64,000 bases of DNA from Alphaproteobacteria bacterium. Its GTDB lineage: Bacteria > Pseudomonadota > Alphaproteobacteria > Micavibrionales > Micavibrionaceae. Of the stretch, positions 48,665 through 57,620 are shown one piece after another. The DNA lies in NCBI GenBank assembly GCA_018608245.1, contig JABAZY010000052.1, positions 44,623 through 108,622 of the forward strand, written 5' to 3'. How positions within the stretch are numbered: position 1 is the stretch's first letter; each line of letters begins with the position of its first letter. Position numbers and translations under genes: made by a program. The notes under the pieces were generated by a model that had not been told where the DNA came from, did no database searches, and saw only the letters and a program-made list of their open reading frames with translations.

Positions 48665-48990
48665 TATTCTTCTGCTTGTAGCTTATCTAATAGGCTCAGG
48701 TTATTTCTAGTTGATTGCCCCAATGACTTTTGAGCTTCCTCAAGCTTGCCGAGCAAGCCTTTATCAACAGTTTTAAATTCATGTAAGCGCTTACGAAACT
48801 CGTCTGCGGCCTTCGTATAAAGGTCAGCAACATGTTCTTTATTCATCTCATTCATGCTGAAAGCGCTGCCATCATTGGTCGCCACAGCATTTGTCTCAAT
48901 CTCCATACGGGCAACTAATTCTTCCGTAATTTGATACATTTCCTCCACGGCTCTGCGTGGATCTTTATTTAATATTTGCGTTTTAGTCAT
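48664..48990 (-). CDS. Small helical protein inside the suf operon, unknown
   Basis: A 108-residue soluble, mainly helical protein, rich in Glu, Lys and Leu, that probably forms a coiled coil. It has a single region of low complexity only in the middle and no cysteine motif. It faintly recalls FlgN-type export chaperones, but this is a weak resemblance. It is coupled to the next gene by TAATG, and 6 bp separate it from the GNAT gene. Confidence 0.6.
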   Translation of the reverse strand: MTKTQILNKDPRRAVEEMYQITEELVARMEIETNAVATNDGSAFSMNEMNKEHVADLYTKAADEFRKRLHEFKTVDKGLLGKLEEAQKSLGQSTRNNLSLLDKLQAEE

Positions 48991-48996
48991 AATTTT

Positions 48997-49482
48997 TTAT
49001 TCCTTTTCAGCTAAGTTTTTAATTGCATCGCCCTCTAGGCGATAAGTAATCCACTCATTCATCGGTTTTGCGCCAAGCGCCTCGTAAAATTTGATTGATG
49101 GTTCGTTCCAGTCAATTACCCACCATTGGATACGACCGCAATTCTCCGCCACGGCGCGTTGCGCCAGATATTTGAAAAATCCTTTACCGATACCATGCCC
49201 ACGATGTTCGGAGCGTACGTATAAATCCTCAAGATATATCCCTGGCTTCCCTTGGAACGTTGAGTAATTATAGAAACACAGCGCAAACCCAACGGTTTCA
49301 CCGTCTTTATCGGCAAAAACACAGAACGCCTTTGGGTTCTCACCGAACAAGCTATCCTCAATATCCGCCTTCGTCGCCACAACCTCATGCGCCAACTTCT
49401 CATAGACCGCCAAGTCCTTGATAAACTCAAGAACAAGCCCAGCCTCATGTTTTTCAGCCTTTCTATAGGTGATTTTAGTCAT
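48997..49482 (-). CDS. GNAT family N-acetyltransferase
   Basis: A 161-residue acetyltransferase. The acetyl-CoA loop reads LYVRSEHRGHGIGKGFFKYLA (cited as residues near 92-112) with the R-G-x-G-I/G-K pattern, and IQWWVIDWNEPSIKFYEALGA follows. It most resembles the diamine/spermidine acetyltransferase-like or thialysine acetyltransferase group. The substrate is unknown. It overlaps the small membrane gene upstream by eight bases and is embedded in the suf operon. Confidence 0.88.
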   Translation of the reverse strand: MTKITYRKAEKHEAGLVLEFIKDLAVYEKLAHEVVATKADIEDSLFGENPKAFCVFADKDGETVGFALCFYNYSTFQGKPGIYLEDLYVRSEHRGHGIGKGFFKYLAQRAVAENCGRIQWWVIDWNEPSIKFYEALGAKPMNEWITYRLEGDAIKNLAEKE

Positions 49483-49729
49483 TTTGCTTTTCTTTTAAAA
49501 GTTTAATAATTTCAGCTAACGCTAACAATAGAATAGGACTAAATAAACTTCCTATAAATTGTTGGAACGCTGTATAAGCTAAAATCCAATAATGATCTGA
49601 GTTAGATTGCAAATTTAAAATAATTGACGATATAATCATCAAAATGCCTAAGAAAAATATAGCAATTGCTACTAACTGCAGAGCTTTTACAATATTTATA
49701 TTTTCAACAAAATTTATAATTTTAATCAT
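49475..49729 (-). CDS. Small two-helix membrane protein inside the suf operon
   Basis: An 84-residue protein with two membrane helices (about 17-39 and 52-73), very rich in Ile. It overlaps the stop of sufB by four bases (ATGA) and the GNAT start by eight, so it is translationally coupled on both sides. Its composition is more A/T-rich than that of sufB. No family is recognised. Confidence 0.65.
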   Translation of the reverse strand: MIKIINFVENINIVKALQLVAIAIFFLGILMIISSIILNLQSNSDHYWILAYTAFQQFIGSLFSPILLLALAEIIKLLKEKQND

Positions 49730-51219
49730 CCAACACTCCCCTCCAAACTTATACCCACTAGGGCTTGCGCTTCAACGGCGAATTCCATGGGGAGGTGTTG
49801 CATCACGTCGCGACAGAAGCCGTTGACGATGAGCGCGAGGGCTTCTTCTTCGTTAATCCCGCGTTGTTGGCAGTAAAATAGCTGATCATCACTGATTTTG
49901 CTGGTGGTTGCCTCATGCTCTAACTGCGCCGTTGGGTTTTTGGTTTCAATATACGGCACAGTATGCGCCCCACATTTATTACCAATCAATAAGCTATCGC
50001 ACTGCGTAAAGTTACGCGCGCCTTCCGCCCCTGCCAAAATTTTCACCATCCCGCGATAAGTTTGGTCAGATTGACCCGCGCTAATACCCTTCGCAATGAT
50101 ACGGCTTTTGGTGTTTTTACCCATATGGATCATTTTTGTGCCAGTATCGGCTTGTTGGTGGTTATTCGTGATCGCCACAGAATAAAATTCACCTTGGCTG
50201 TTATCGCCCTTTAAAATGCATGATGGATATTTCCATGTAATGGCTGACCCTGTTTCCACTTGCGTCCAGCTAATCTTAGAATTACGACCTTCACACAGCC
50301 CACGCTTGGTCACAAAGTTATAAATTCCACCCTTACCGTTTTCATCGCCTGGATACCAGTTTTGAACGGTTGAATATTTGATCTCCGCATCATCGTGGGT
50401 AATAAGCTCAACTACCGCCGCATGCATTTGATTTTCATCACGCATCGGCGCGGTGCATCCTTCTAGATAAGATACGTAAGAACCCTTGTCAGCAATGATT
50501 AGCGTGCGTTCAAACTGTCCTGTATTAATGGCGTTCATGCGGAAATAAGTGGATAGCTCCATCGGGCAACGCACACCTTCAGGGATATAAACAAATGACC
50601 CATCGGTAAACACAGCCGCGTTTAAGCACGCATGTTTGTTATCCATATAAGGCACGACAGAGCCCATATATTTTTTCACCAAATCAGGATGCTTTTGAAT
50701 AGCCTCACTAATGGAACAGAAAATGACCCCTACTTCTTCGAGTGACTTTTTAAACGTTGTTGCCACCGAAACACTATCAAACACAGCGTCGACAGCGACT
50801 TGTGGCGCACCTTCAACACCCGCAAGCACTTCTTGTTCTTTCAACGAGATTCCAAGCTTAGCATAGGTTTCAAGCAATTTAGGGTCAACCTCATCAAGGC
50901 TTTTAAGCTTGGCGGTCATGTTTTTTGGTTGCGCATAATAATAAGCGTCCTGATAATCAAATTCAGGGAAATCAACCTTCGCCCAATCAGGTTCAGGCAT
51001 CTTAAGCCAATGTGCGTAGGCTTTTAAGCGCGATTCCAGCATCCATTCTGGCTCTTCTTTTTTCTTGGAGATCAAACGGATTATATCTTCGTTCAGGCCT
51101 TTCGGCGCATATTCCATTTCAATATCTGTCGCAAACCCAGCCTCATATGACCCAAGGTTTGTCACTGTATCAATGGTTTCTTGATCAATATTTATATTTT
51201 CTGTTGTGAGATCACTCAT
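49726..51219 (-). CDS. sufB: Fe-S cluster scaffold protein SufB
   Basis: A 497-residue SufB. Key regions are [61 protein letters not shown] and the C-terminal [21 protein letters not shown]. It is the main scaffold of the SUF complex. Its ATG overlaps the iscR stop by four bases. Confidence 0.97.
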   Translation of the reverse strand: MSDLTTENINIDQETIDTVTNLGSYEAGFATDIEMEYAPKGLNEDIIRLISKKKEEPEWMLESRLKAYAHWLKMPEPDWAKVDFPEFDYQDAYYYAQPKNMTAKLKSLDEVDPKLLETYAKLGISLKEQEVLAGVEGAPQVAVDAVFDSVSVATTFKKSLEEVGVIFCSISEAIQKHPDLVKKYMGSVVPYMDNKHACLNAAVFTDGSFVYIPEGVRCPMELSTYFRMNAINTGQFERTLIIADKGSYVSYLEGCTAPMRDENQMHAAVVELITHDDAEIKYSTVQNWYPGDENGKGGIYNFVTKRGLCEGRNSKISWTQVETGSAITWKYPSCILKGDNSQGEFYSVAITNNHQQADTGTKMIHMGKNTKSRIIAKGISAGQSDQTYRGMVKILAGAEGARNFTQCDSLLIGNKCGAHTVPYIETKNPTAQLEHEATTSKISDDQLFYCQQRGINEEEALALIVNGFCRDVMQHLPMEFAVEAQALVGISLEGSVG

Positions 51220-51626
51220 GAATTTACTCCAATCATCTCAGCAAGAGATACATTTTGTAGCGCATTTTGCATGGCGGCATTCACAGGATTCCATTTTCCC
51301 TTGATATTACAATGTGAGGCACGCTCACAAGAACCACCCTTCACATCAACACAAGCGGTTAATTGAATAGGTCCATCAAGCGCTGTTATCACGCTAGCCA
51401 TATTAATATCGTCAGCATGTTTTTGAAGAAAATAGCCTCCATTTGCGCCACGAACAGATGCAACCAAGTCATGACGTGCCAATGTTTTCAGCACTTTCGA
51501 GACGGTTGGCTCAGGGAGTTGGGTCATTTCAGCCAAATCAGACGCATTGACCCGTTCCCCCTTCATTGTGACCATCTCGGCCAGAATAACGACGGCGTAA
51601 TCTGTCATTTTGGATAGCTTTAACAT
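51216..51626 (-). CDS. iscR: Rrf2-family Fe-S regulator of the suf operon
   Basis: A 136-residue Rrf2-family repressor with an N-terminal winged helix (about 1-70; [21 protein letters not shown]) and three cysteines in C-x7-C-x5-C (CVDVKGGSC and ASHC, about 97-111), the expected [2Fe-2S] ligand set with a nearby His. It senses cluster status. It is the first gene of the operon and overlaps sufB. Operator-like sequences lie just upstream. Confidence 0.92.
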   Translation of the reverse strand: MLKLSKMTDYAVVILAEMVTMKGERVNASDLAEMTQLPEPTVSKVLKTLARHDLVASVRGANGGYFLQKHADDINMASVITALDGPIQLTACVDVKGGSCERASHCNIKGKWNPVNAAMQNALQNVSLAEMIGVNS

Positions 51627-51643
51627 CGCTCAAAACCTTCTAA

Positions 51644-51660
51644 TTGCAAACCATTCTCAA
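51644..51660. promoter_or_regulatory. Iron-box-like operator before iscR
   Basis: On the minus strand it reads TTGAGAATGGTTTGCAA, a palindrome of the form TTGnnAAnnnTTnnCAA. It lies 18 bases upstream of the iscR start. A copy with one base different is found upstream of hfq. It resembles a Fur/Irr box: TGAGAAT is one base from the TGATAAT half site of the Fur 7-1-7 model. Confidence 0.55.
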
Positions 51661-51684
51661 TACAGTACTAAATTAGTCCTGATT
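51660..51684 (-). promoter_or_regulatory. IscR-type-1-like operator before iscR
   Basis: On the minus strand the core GACTAATTTAGT (51678-51667) and a GTAT at the right end match the E. coli type 1 IscR consensus (GACT-RWWWY-AGTC ... STAT) in most positions. It abuts the iron-box-like site and suggests autoregulation. Confidence 0.5.
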
Positions 51685-51782
51685 GGTTGTTTGTTTTACG
51701 CTCATGAGCTAAAAAATCAAGCCTTTTCCTATAAAAAAAATCGTTTACAATAATGAAATAGAAATTTCAAAAAGGGTTTTCC

Positions 51783-52007
51783 ATGACACAAAAATATGAA
51801 TATAAAATTGCCATTTATCGTGAGCCCCTATTAGGCTCTATTCTTCTTCAAGGCTCTAAAGTGGACCCTATTAAATATTCTGCATTCTTGAATAAGAATG
51901 GTGATGAAGGCTGGCGCGTTAAAACAATGGAACGCGAAAGCCGCCGTGAATTATTATTCTTTAAGCGCGAAGCATTCATCACAATTTTAGAAAGAGAAAA
52001 ACAATGA
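51783..52007 (+). CDS. DUF4177 domain protein
   Basis: A 74-residue protein that fits the DUF4177 pattern: YEYKIAIYRE at the start, a DP/KYSAFLNKNGDEGWRVKTM middle and a hydrophobic LLFFKREA end. The function is unknown. It overlaps the next gene by four bases (ATGA) and is divergent from iscR. Confidence 0.75.
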   Translation: MTQKYEYKIAIYREPLLGSILLQGSKVDPIKYSAFLNKNGDEGWRVKTMERESRRELLFFKREAFITILEREKQ

Positions 52008-52450
52008 ATGAGCCACAACCCAAAAAAGATGCCACATTGGAAAAACGTCGAAACTTATACGCCTACGGATTATTAGGATGTATTTTAGCTATTGCAGCTA
52101 TAGGGTTAGCGGGCCTTTGGGGCTTAGTTGGTTTAGAAGATGCCTCTCTTACATTAAAAATATTTCTAACTTTAATTATTGTAGGTACATTAAGCGGGTA
52201 TCTTTATATGCTCTCCTTTCAACAAGAAGAAAAAAACAAAGCAGTATTGGTATGGGTATCAGGCGCAATGGGAATAGCGCTCTCTGGCTCTCTGCTTTTA
52301 CAAATATGGCTAGATCTTTTTAACGATGTCATTTTTGGTAAATTAATCATGACCTTCATTGTTATTGGCGTGCTATCAGCCCTAGTCATCGCCCTATTCG
52401 ATGATTTTTTTGAAAATAAGAAGCTTAAGGACGAAAATTACCTCGATTAA
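52004..52450 (+). CDS. Membrane protein with four helices, unknown
   Basis: A 148-residue protein with about four membrane helices (near 25-44, 52-72, 84-103 and 111-133) and charged ends. It is translationally coupled to the DUF4177 gene and lies 30 bp before the TerD-domain gene, so the three likely form an operon. No family is recognised. Confidence 0.65.
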   Translation: MNEPQPKKDATLEKRRNLYAYGLLGCILAIAAIGLAGLWGLVGLEDASLTLKIFLTLIIVGTLSGYLYMLSFQQEEKNKAVLVWVSGAMGIALSGSLLLQIWLDLFNDVIFGKLIMTFIVIGVLSALVIALFDDFFENKKLKDENYLD

Positions 52451-52480
52451 CCTCACTCTAATAATAAATGGATATAAATT

Positions 52481-53086
52481 ATGAGCACTGTAGCAAAAGG
52501 CGAAAAAGCCCCTCTTCTTCACACACAACAAGCCCGTGAGCGTATTATCACTGGGTTAAGTTGGGATGCACGTGAAGATAAAGTCAAACTGCACAAAAAA
52601 CTTCTTCAAAAAGATAGCCAGCATGACTTAGACATTTCTTGCTATATCTACGATAAAAGCGGTGAATTCATTGATTTTGTTGGTGCGGAAGCCCAAGATT
52701 CAATGGATGAGTCAGGTAAAGTTTATCATAGCGGTGATGATAATACAGGCACAGGTGACGGTGATGATGAGTTTATCTCAACTGAATTGGCTCTAATTCC
52801 AAATAAAATACACGGAATTGTCTTCATGATTGAAGTCCGTAGTGCTCATACATTTAAAGATGTAGATGAACCTTATGCGCGTCTAGCTGATGGTTTTGAC
52901 GATAAAAATTTGGTTGAGAGCTATATGACAGCCGAAGAAGGCGCCGAAGCTAATGCTTTTGTCTTTGCCTCCATCTATAGAAGCCTCGCAAGCCCTACTG
53001 GTTGGATGGTTCACAACATTAGTGAATTCCCAGATATTACTCAAATTAACGACTGGGGCACTTATTTAAAACAGTTTATCGATTGA
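52481..53086 (+). CDS. TerD-domain protein
   Basis: A 201-residue TerD-type protein. The domain is clear: GLSWDARE, DLDISCYIYDKSGE, VYHSGDDNTGTGDGDDEFI (the calcium-binding Asp-rich loop) and LIPNKIHGIVFMIEV. TerD proteins occur in tellurite, phage and stress operons and bind Ca2+. Here no other ter gene is present, so it may be part of a stress-response unit with DUF4177 and a membrane protein. A good SD is not evident. Confidence 0.9.
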   Translation: MSTVAKGEKAPLLHTQQARERIITGLSWDAREDKVKLHKKLLQKDSQHDLDISCYIYDKSGEFIDFVGAEAQDSMDESGKVYHSGDDNTGTGDGDDEFISTELALIPNKIHGIVFMIEVRSAHTFKDVDEPYARLADGFDDKNLVESYMTAEEGAEANAFVFASIYRSLASPTGWMVHNISEFPDITQINDWGTYLKQFID

Positions 53087-53165
53087 TAGGCATTACCATA
53101 TATTTTGTTGACACCATCTTGCAATTAGTTTACGTAAGTAAAAAAATAATATAAGGAATAGCTGA

Positions 53166-54173
53166 ATGCCTACTCAACGAAAAACAATTACCCTTCCCAT
53201 TGCCGCTTTATTAACCACCACAGCCTTTACTCTTGCTTCTTGCAGTGACGGCGATAGCGGTACTAACTCTACATCCAATGGTACGAACCCTTTAGCTCTC
53301 CCTATAATTGTTACTAATGCAAGTCAAGTCGATTGCCCTGAGCTTCCTGTAGCATCCTATTTTAATAACGTTTACGCTGGTGGTACTTCAAATATTAACG
53401 TTGCAGAAACGCAAACAGATCAATTTAACCTTGAAGGTGAAGAAACTGGCACATTTGTTTTACAAACGAATGATCAAAATTGCCTAGGCGTTACAATAGA
53501 AACACCATTCAATTCTGATTTTCAAGACAAAGGCCCTAATTTAGTGGTTGATACTAACGCAGGTCATTTATTTACAGCCGTTGTAGATGGCGGTGAAGTG
53601 ACAATTCCTGAAGCAGGGTTTGGAATGCGTGTAGAAAGAGCTGATGTATTAAACATAGACAAAGCTGGTCCTAAAGCGGACGTAGCTGTTGGTACAATTA
53701 ATGGCGGGTCATTTGGCAATGAAAGTAACCTTCGTTTTGCTACTAAAGCAACCATAGCAAGAACAGGGCGTTTTTCTACCGTTACAGGCGGAACTTTTGC
53801 AGAAGGCGAATCTCAAGTTTCTTTCGTTGAAGAAGGCGCATCAGTATATAATCGAGCACCATTGAACGCCGTTGTTGTTAGGGGCGGTAGAGCAGAATCA
53901 GAAGAAGCAATAAGAAGTGCTTTAGTACAAAACGGAACAACGGCAGCCCCCTTTAATAAGGTATCATTAGCAGAAGATTGTTCTGAAATTATTGGTGATA
54001 AAATTGAAATTCAAACAATGACTCCATCCACTTTCTTAAGTTCATTTAGTGATTATGGTGTCGAATTACCTGAAGTTACTTGGGGCGCGCGCCAGCTTTC
54101 GGAAACTGAAATTCGTGAACAAAATGCCGGCGCTGCGCAAAGATGTGCATTTCTAGATATGCAACCATTATAA
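53166..54173 (+). CDS. Lipoprotein with possible beta-solenoid repeats, unknown
   Basis: A 335-residue lipoprotein: signal peptide with lipobox LASC (Cys near residue 26), a Ser/Thr/Asn/Gly-rich linker and a beta-rich body. Three turns of similar type (GTINGGSF near 176, TVTGGTF near 207, VVRGGR near 238) are spaced by about 30 residues, suggesting a right-handed beta-helix segment. The last 60 residues contain Cys and may be a capping domain. No family is recognised. It follows the TerD-domain gene. Confidence 0.6.
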   Translation: MPTQRKTITLPIAALLTTTAFTLASCSDGDSGTNSTSNGTNPLALPIIVTNASQVDCPELPVASYFNNVYAGGTSNINVAETQTDQFNLEGEETGTFVLQTNDQNCLGVTIETPFNSDFQDKGPNLVVDTNAGHLFTAVVDGGEVTIPEAGFGMRVERADVLNIDKAGPKADVAVGTINGGSFGNESNLRFATKATIARTGRFSTVTGGTFAEGESQVSFVEEGASVYNRAPLNAVVVRGGRAESEEAIRSALVQNGTTAAPFNKVSLAEDCSEIIGDKIEIQTMTPSTFLSSFSDYGVELPEVTWGARQLSETEIREQNAGAAQRCAFLDMQPL

Positions 54174-54237
54174 AATAATCAAATCATAAGATTATATGAT
54201 TGACCCTTGGGCAATGTATTGTTACACATTGCTTAAT

Positions 54238-54330
54238 GGATACGTGGCCGAGTGGCTGAAGGCGCTCCCCTGCTAAGGGAGTAAGGGGTTTATAGCCTCT
54301 TCGAGAGTTCGAATCTCTCCGTGTCCGCCA
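54238..54330 (+). tRNA. tRNA-Ser (anticodon GCU)
   Basis: The acceptor stem GGATACG/CGTGTCC (one G-T), anticodon stem CTCCC/GGGAG with loop CTGCTAA (anticodon GCU), a long class II variable arm, a T arm with GTTCGAATC and an encoded CCA at 54328-54330. It decodes AGC and AGU. The 64-bp gap before it contains a possible TTGACC -35. Confidence 0.97.
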
Positions 54331-54355
54331 TTTCTTTTATGAAGTAGTATCACTC

Positions 54356-55165
54356 ATGACTTCAATCAAAATAAAATCAGACGAAGAATTCACCTCATCC
54401 ATTGAAAAACTTAAATGGGTCATGGCTTGTCTCCGCGATCCTGAAAATGGATGCCCTTGGGATAAAGAACAAGATTTTAAGTCCATCATGCCCTATACAA
54501 TCGAAGAAGCATATGAAGTAGCAGATGCGATCGAAAACGGGTCAATGGATCACCTAGAGGAAGAGCTTGGCGATTTATTATTGCAAGTGATTTACCACGC
54601 CCAAATGGCCAGTGAAGAAAATATTTTCTCGTTTGATAGCGTAGCTCAAAAAGTAGCTGATAAAATGATCAGTCGTCACCCGCATGTGTTTGGCGATGTT
54701 GATGCTCAAAATAGTGCTGATGTTACAGAAATTTGGGAACAACAAAAATCTAAAGAGACACAATCTAAAGGTGTATTGGATAATGTTACGCTCGGATTAC
54801 CTTCTTTATTACGCGCAGAAAAATTACAACATAAAGCTGCAAAAGTTGGGTTTGAATGGCCAACCCCTGAGCACGCTTTTGACAAATGTGTTGAAGAAAT
54901 GAACGAATTTATTGAAGCCATTGATATCAAAGACGCGTACGCCCAAGAGGAAGAATTTGGTGATTTGATGTTCGCCCTAACAAACTACGCGCGCATGAAA
55001 AATATCAACGCCGAAGAGGCTGTACGAAAAGCTAATAACAAGTTTATCCACCGCTTCAAGGGCATGGAAAAGGCTGTTGAAAATTCTGGGGGTAAAGATG
55101 GTAAAACCATCAAAGACCTATCTTTGGAAGAGATGCTAGATTTGTGGATAAAGCAGAAATCGTAA
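54356..55165 (+). CDS. mazG: Nucleoside triphosphate pyrophosphohydrolase MazG
   Basis: A 269-residue double-domain MazG. The first domain has CPWDKEQDF and the EEAYEVADAIENG and EEELGDLLLQVIYHA metal motifs (EExxE...ExxD), and the second repeats the pattern in EEMNEFIEAI and EEFGDLMFALTNYAR. It hydrolyses noncanonical NTPs and ppGpp-related signals. It is convergent with the IMPase gene; hflX and hfq are near, the usual alphaproteobacterial neighbourhood. Confidence 0.96.
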   Translation: MTSIKIKSDEEFTSSIEKLKWVMACLRDPENGCPWDKEQDFKSIMPYTIEEAYEVADAIENGSMDHLEEELGDLLLQVIYHAQMASEENIFSFDSVAQKVADKMISRHPHVFGDVDAQNSADVTEIWEQQKSKETQSKGVLDNVTLGLPSLLRAEKLQHKAAKVGFEWPTPEHAFDKCVEEMNEFIEAIDIKDAYAQEEEFGDLMFALTNYARMKNINAEEAVRKANNKFIHRFKGMEKAVENSGGKDGKTIKDLSLEEMLDLWIKQKS

Positions 55166-55184
55166 CTTTTTCCACAACCTTAAA

Positions 55185-56009
55185 CTACATAAATTGTTTT
55201 AGTATCTTACCATGGATTTCATCCCACAGGCGTTGATCAGGCGTTACTAAAATTCCACCCTTTGCATCCTTCGCGGTGTAGTTTGACGCATTCCATTGAC
55301 GTAGATAACCACCCGCCTCTTCCATCATTAACGCACCCGGCAAATGATCCCAAGGATGTATTTTAGAATACATAGCGTAATACGCGTCACCACGTAATAT
55401 GGCTAAGTAATCATGGCCACAACATTTATAGCTATCAACTTCACCAAACGCATCATCAAGTATTTTTTCAACCTCAACGCGCATTGAACTAGGTAAAAAT
55501 TTTCTGCTGATAAATCCACGCAACTTTGTTAAATCAACTTCATCATATTGCGGGTAAGTTTTTTTCGTATTGTTTAATGTAACACCGCTTCCCTTTTCGG
55601 CAATCGCTACCTCTTCACCAGGGATGTTATATATCCAACTTTGAACCGTTTCATTACGGTTCACAAGCGCAACCATCGTCGCAAAAATAGGTTTGCCATG
55701 TGCGAAGTTGTGCGTGCCATCTACTGGGTCGATGACCCAAATATAACCCGACTCTGAAGTCAGTGCGTCTATAGTGACTTCACCTTTTGATACAGCTTCT
55801 TCTCCGATGACAATGGAACCTGGAATAAGGTCTTTAAATATCTTTGTGAGATCCTCTTCTGCTTCAATATCAGCAATAGTGACTAAATCTGAGGGGCCTG
55901 ATTTTGTATTAATTTCATCTTCAACTAAATTCTGAAACCTTGGAATAATACGCTCAGCAGCCACTTCCTTGATATATTGAGAAATCTTGTCAGGGTCAAT
56001 GTGCGGCAT
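55185..56009 (-). CDS. Inositol monophosphatase family protein (second copy)
   Basis: A 274-residue phosphatase of the IMPase superfamily: LVTIADIEAEEDL, VIGEEAVSKG, WVIDPVDGTHNFAHGKPIFA and HPWDHLPGALMMEEAGGYLR. It is more divergent than the suhB copy and might act on a sugar phosphate, inositol phosphate or 3'-phosphoadenosine phosphate. The ATG at 56009 with AAGGA ten bases before it is preferred to the TTG at 56051. It overlaps the hflX 3' end by 14 bases. Confidence 0.88.
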   Translation of the reverse strand: MPHIDPDKISQYIKEVAAERIIPRFQNLVEDEINTKSGPSDLVTIADIEAEEDLTKIFKDLIPGSIVIGEEAVSKGEVTIDALTSESGYIWVIDPVDGTHNFAHGKPIFATMVALVNRNETVQSWIYNIPGEEVAIAEKGSGVTLNNTKKTYPQYDEVDLTKLRGFISRKFLPSSMRVEVEKILDDAFGEVDSYKCCGHDYLAILRGDAYYAMYSKIHPWDHLPGALMMEEAGGYLRQWNASNYTAKDAKGGILVTPDQRLWDEIHGKILKQFM

Positions 56010-57297
56010 AATGGAAAAGTCCTTCGAAACGGTTTTGATTTGCTGCGTCAATATGCACGAAAACAGACATAAAGTCTTTCTTTTCCTCAGCCTTCAAAAC
56101 ATTGGCGTGCTCATAGAGCCATGCAATCGCCTTCCCATCACTTACAGGAATATCAAAGCGCCTCTCAACATAGCTTTCCGCTAACAGAGCGTCAATTTTC
56201 TCTAGAAGCTGGTCTACGCCCTCACCTGTTATAGCCGATACAGGAATAATGCTTGGGTCAAAGGAAGAATCGCGGAGAACGCTGTCTTTCCTATCTTCTT
56301 CACACATATCAATCTTATTGATGACTTCAAAGATACGCTCATCAGTTTCATAATTAATGCCAAGATCGTGTAGAATTCTAATCACATCCTTGCGATGCAT
56401 CTCAAAATCTTTTTGTGTGCTATCGCGGATATGAAGAATGACATCCGCATATTCTGTTTGTTCTAAGGTTGCGCGGAAAGCCTCTACCAAGTCTGTCGGC
56501 AGATCAGCAATAAAGCCCACCGTATCTGATAAGATAACCTCACGCCCAGACGGTAGTTCAATACGACGCAAAGTCGGGTCAAGCGTCGCAAATGGCAAAT
56601 CTTCCGCAAATACTGACGCACCCGTCAAGCGGTTGAAAAGCGTTGATTTTCCTGCGTTTGTATAACCAACAAGCGCCACAATCGGAAATGGCACACGCTC
56701 ACGAGACTTCCGTCCCAGTTCACGCGTTTTACGCACTTTGATCAAATCTTTCTTTAAACTGGCGATACGCTCAGCGATAATACGACGGTCAAGCTCTAAC
56801 TGGCTCTCCCCAGCACCCCCGACAGTCGAGGTTCCACCACGTTGGCGCTCCAAATGGGTCCATGTTCTAACAAGCCTTGAGCGTTCATATTCAAGCCTTG
56901 CAAGGTCAACTTGAATACTTCCCTCTTTCGTTTGTGCGCGTGCACCAAAGATTTCAAGAATAAGACCTGTACGGTCCATTACCTTCGCATTCCATTCTTT
57001 CTCCAAATTACGTTGCTGGATAGGGCTTAGCGTATAGTTAATAAAGACAACATTAGGCTCTAACGCCTCAATTTTCTCTGCAATTATTTCACGCGTCCCT
57101 TTGCCAAATAAATAGCCCGGTGTCATGCGTGAAATATTTGCCTTATGAAGATCTAGAACCTCAAGTTCAATCGCTCTAGCAAGCCCCTCAGCCTCTAAAA
57201 GCACTTCATCAACGTCACGGTCACTATTATGCGACCGTGAACTGAAAACAGGATGGATTATAAGAACCGTGTCTGGGACAGGGGTATGGTCAAACAA
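55996..57297 (-). CDS. hflX: Ribosome-associated GTPase HflX
   Basis: A 433-residue GTPase that rescues stalled ribosomes. The N-terminal HflX domain (VFINYTLSPIQQRNLE, MDRTGLILEIF and RGGTSTVGGAGESQLELD) is followed by the G domain (GYTNAGKSTLFNRL, DTVGFIADLP) and a short tail. The only start that keeps the conserved N-terminus is TTG at 57297, with AAAGG nine bases before it. It is 26 bp downstream of hfq, the classic pair. Confidence 0.95.
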   Translation of the reverse strand: MFDHTPVPDTVLIIHPVFSSRSHNSDRDVDEVLLEAEGLARAIELEVLDLHKANISRMTPGYLFGKGTREIIAEKIEALEPNVVFINYTLSPIQQRNLEKEWNAKVMDRTGLILEIFGARAQTKEGSIQVDLARLEYERSRLVRTWTHLERQRGGTSTVGGAGESQLELDRRIIAERIASLKKDLIKVRKTRELGRKSRERVPFPIVALVGYTNAGKSTLFNRLTGASVFAEDLPFATLDPTLRRIELPSGREVILSDTVGFIADLPTDLVEAFRATLEQTEYADVILHIRDSTQKDFEMHRKDVIRILHDLGINYETDERIFEVINKIDMCEEDRKDSVLRDSSFDPSIIPVSAITGEGVDQLLEKIDALLAESYVERRFDIPVSDGKAIAWLYEHANVLKAEEKKDFMSVFVHIDAANQNRFEGLFHYAAH

Positions 57298-57323
57298 GAT
57301 GAATAGCCTTTAGGTTAAGAATA

Positions 57324-57569
57324 TTAATCTTCAGATCCCTCTTCTTCATCATAAAGACTTAAAGGACCGCCTGGCATGATTGTAGAAATAGCATGTTTAT
57401 AAACAAGCTGAACATGACCTTCACGACGTAGTAACATTGAGAAGTTATCGAACCATGTGATAACACCTTGTAGCTTAACACCGTTTACCAAGAATACGGT
57501 GACAGTCATTTTTTCTTTGCGGATTTTATTTAGAAATACGTCTTGTACGTTTTGTGATTTATCAGCCAT
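57324..57569 (-). CDS. hfq: RNA chaperone Hfq
   Basis: An 81-residue Sm-like protein with [18 protein letters not shown] (Sm1 core), [24 protein letters not shown] (Sm2, YKHA) and a short acidic tail. It supports sRNA-mRNA pairing. It stands between the HAD gene and hflX, and an iron-box-like sequence lies 52 bases upstream. Confidence 0.97.
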   Translation of the reverse strand: MADKSQNVQDVFLNKIRKEKMTVTVFLVNGVKLQGVITWFDNFSMLLRREGHVQLVYKHAISTIMPGGPLSLYDEEEGSED

Positions 57570-57620
57570 GTGTATAAGCCCTCTTTTATTATTATTTTTA
57601 TTACCTACGTGGTAGCGAAA

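Noticed and set aside
51700..51709. Perfect 10-bp palindrome GCTCATGAGC between iscR and DUF4177
   Set aside because: A single short palindrome without a second copy or promoter context; chance is likely.
54188..54208. AATCAT...ATGATT hairpin after the lipoprotein gene
   Set aside because: Only six A/T pairs and no T-run, so it does not qualify as a terminator.
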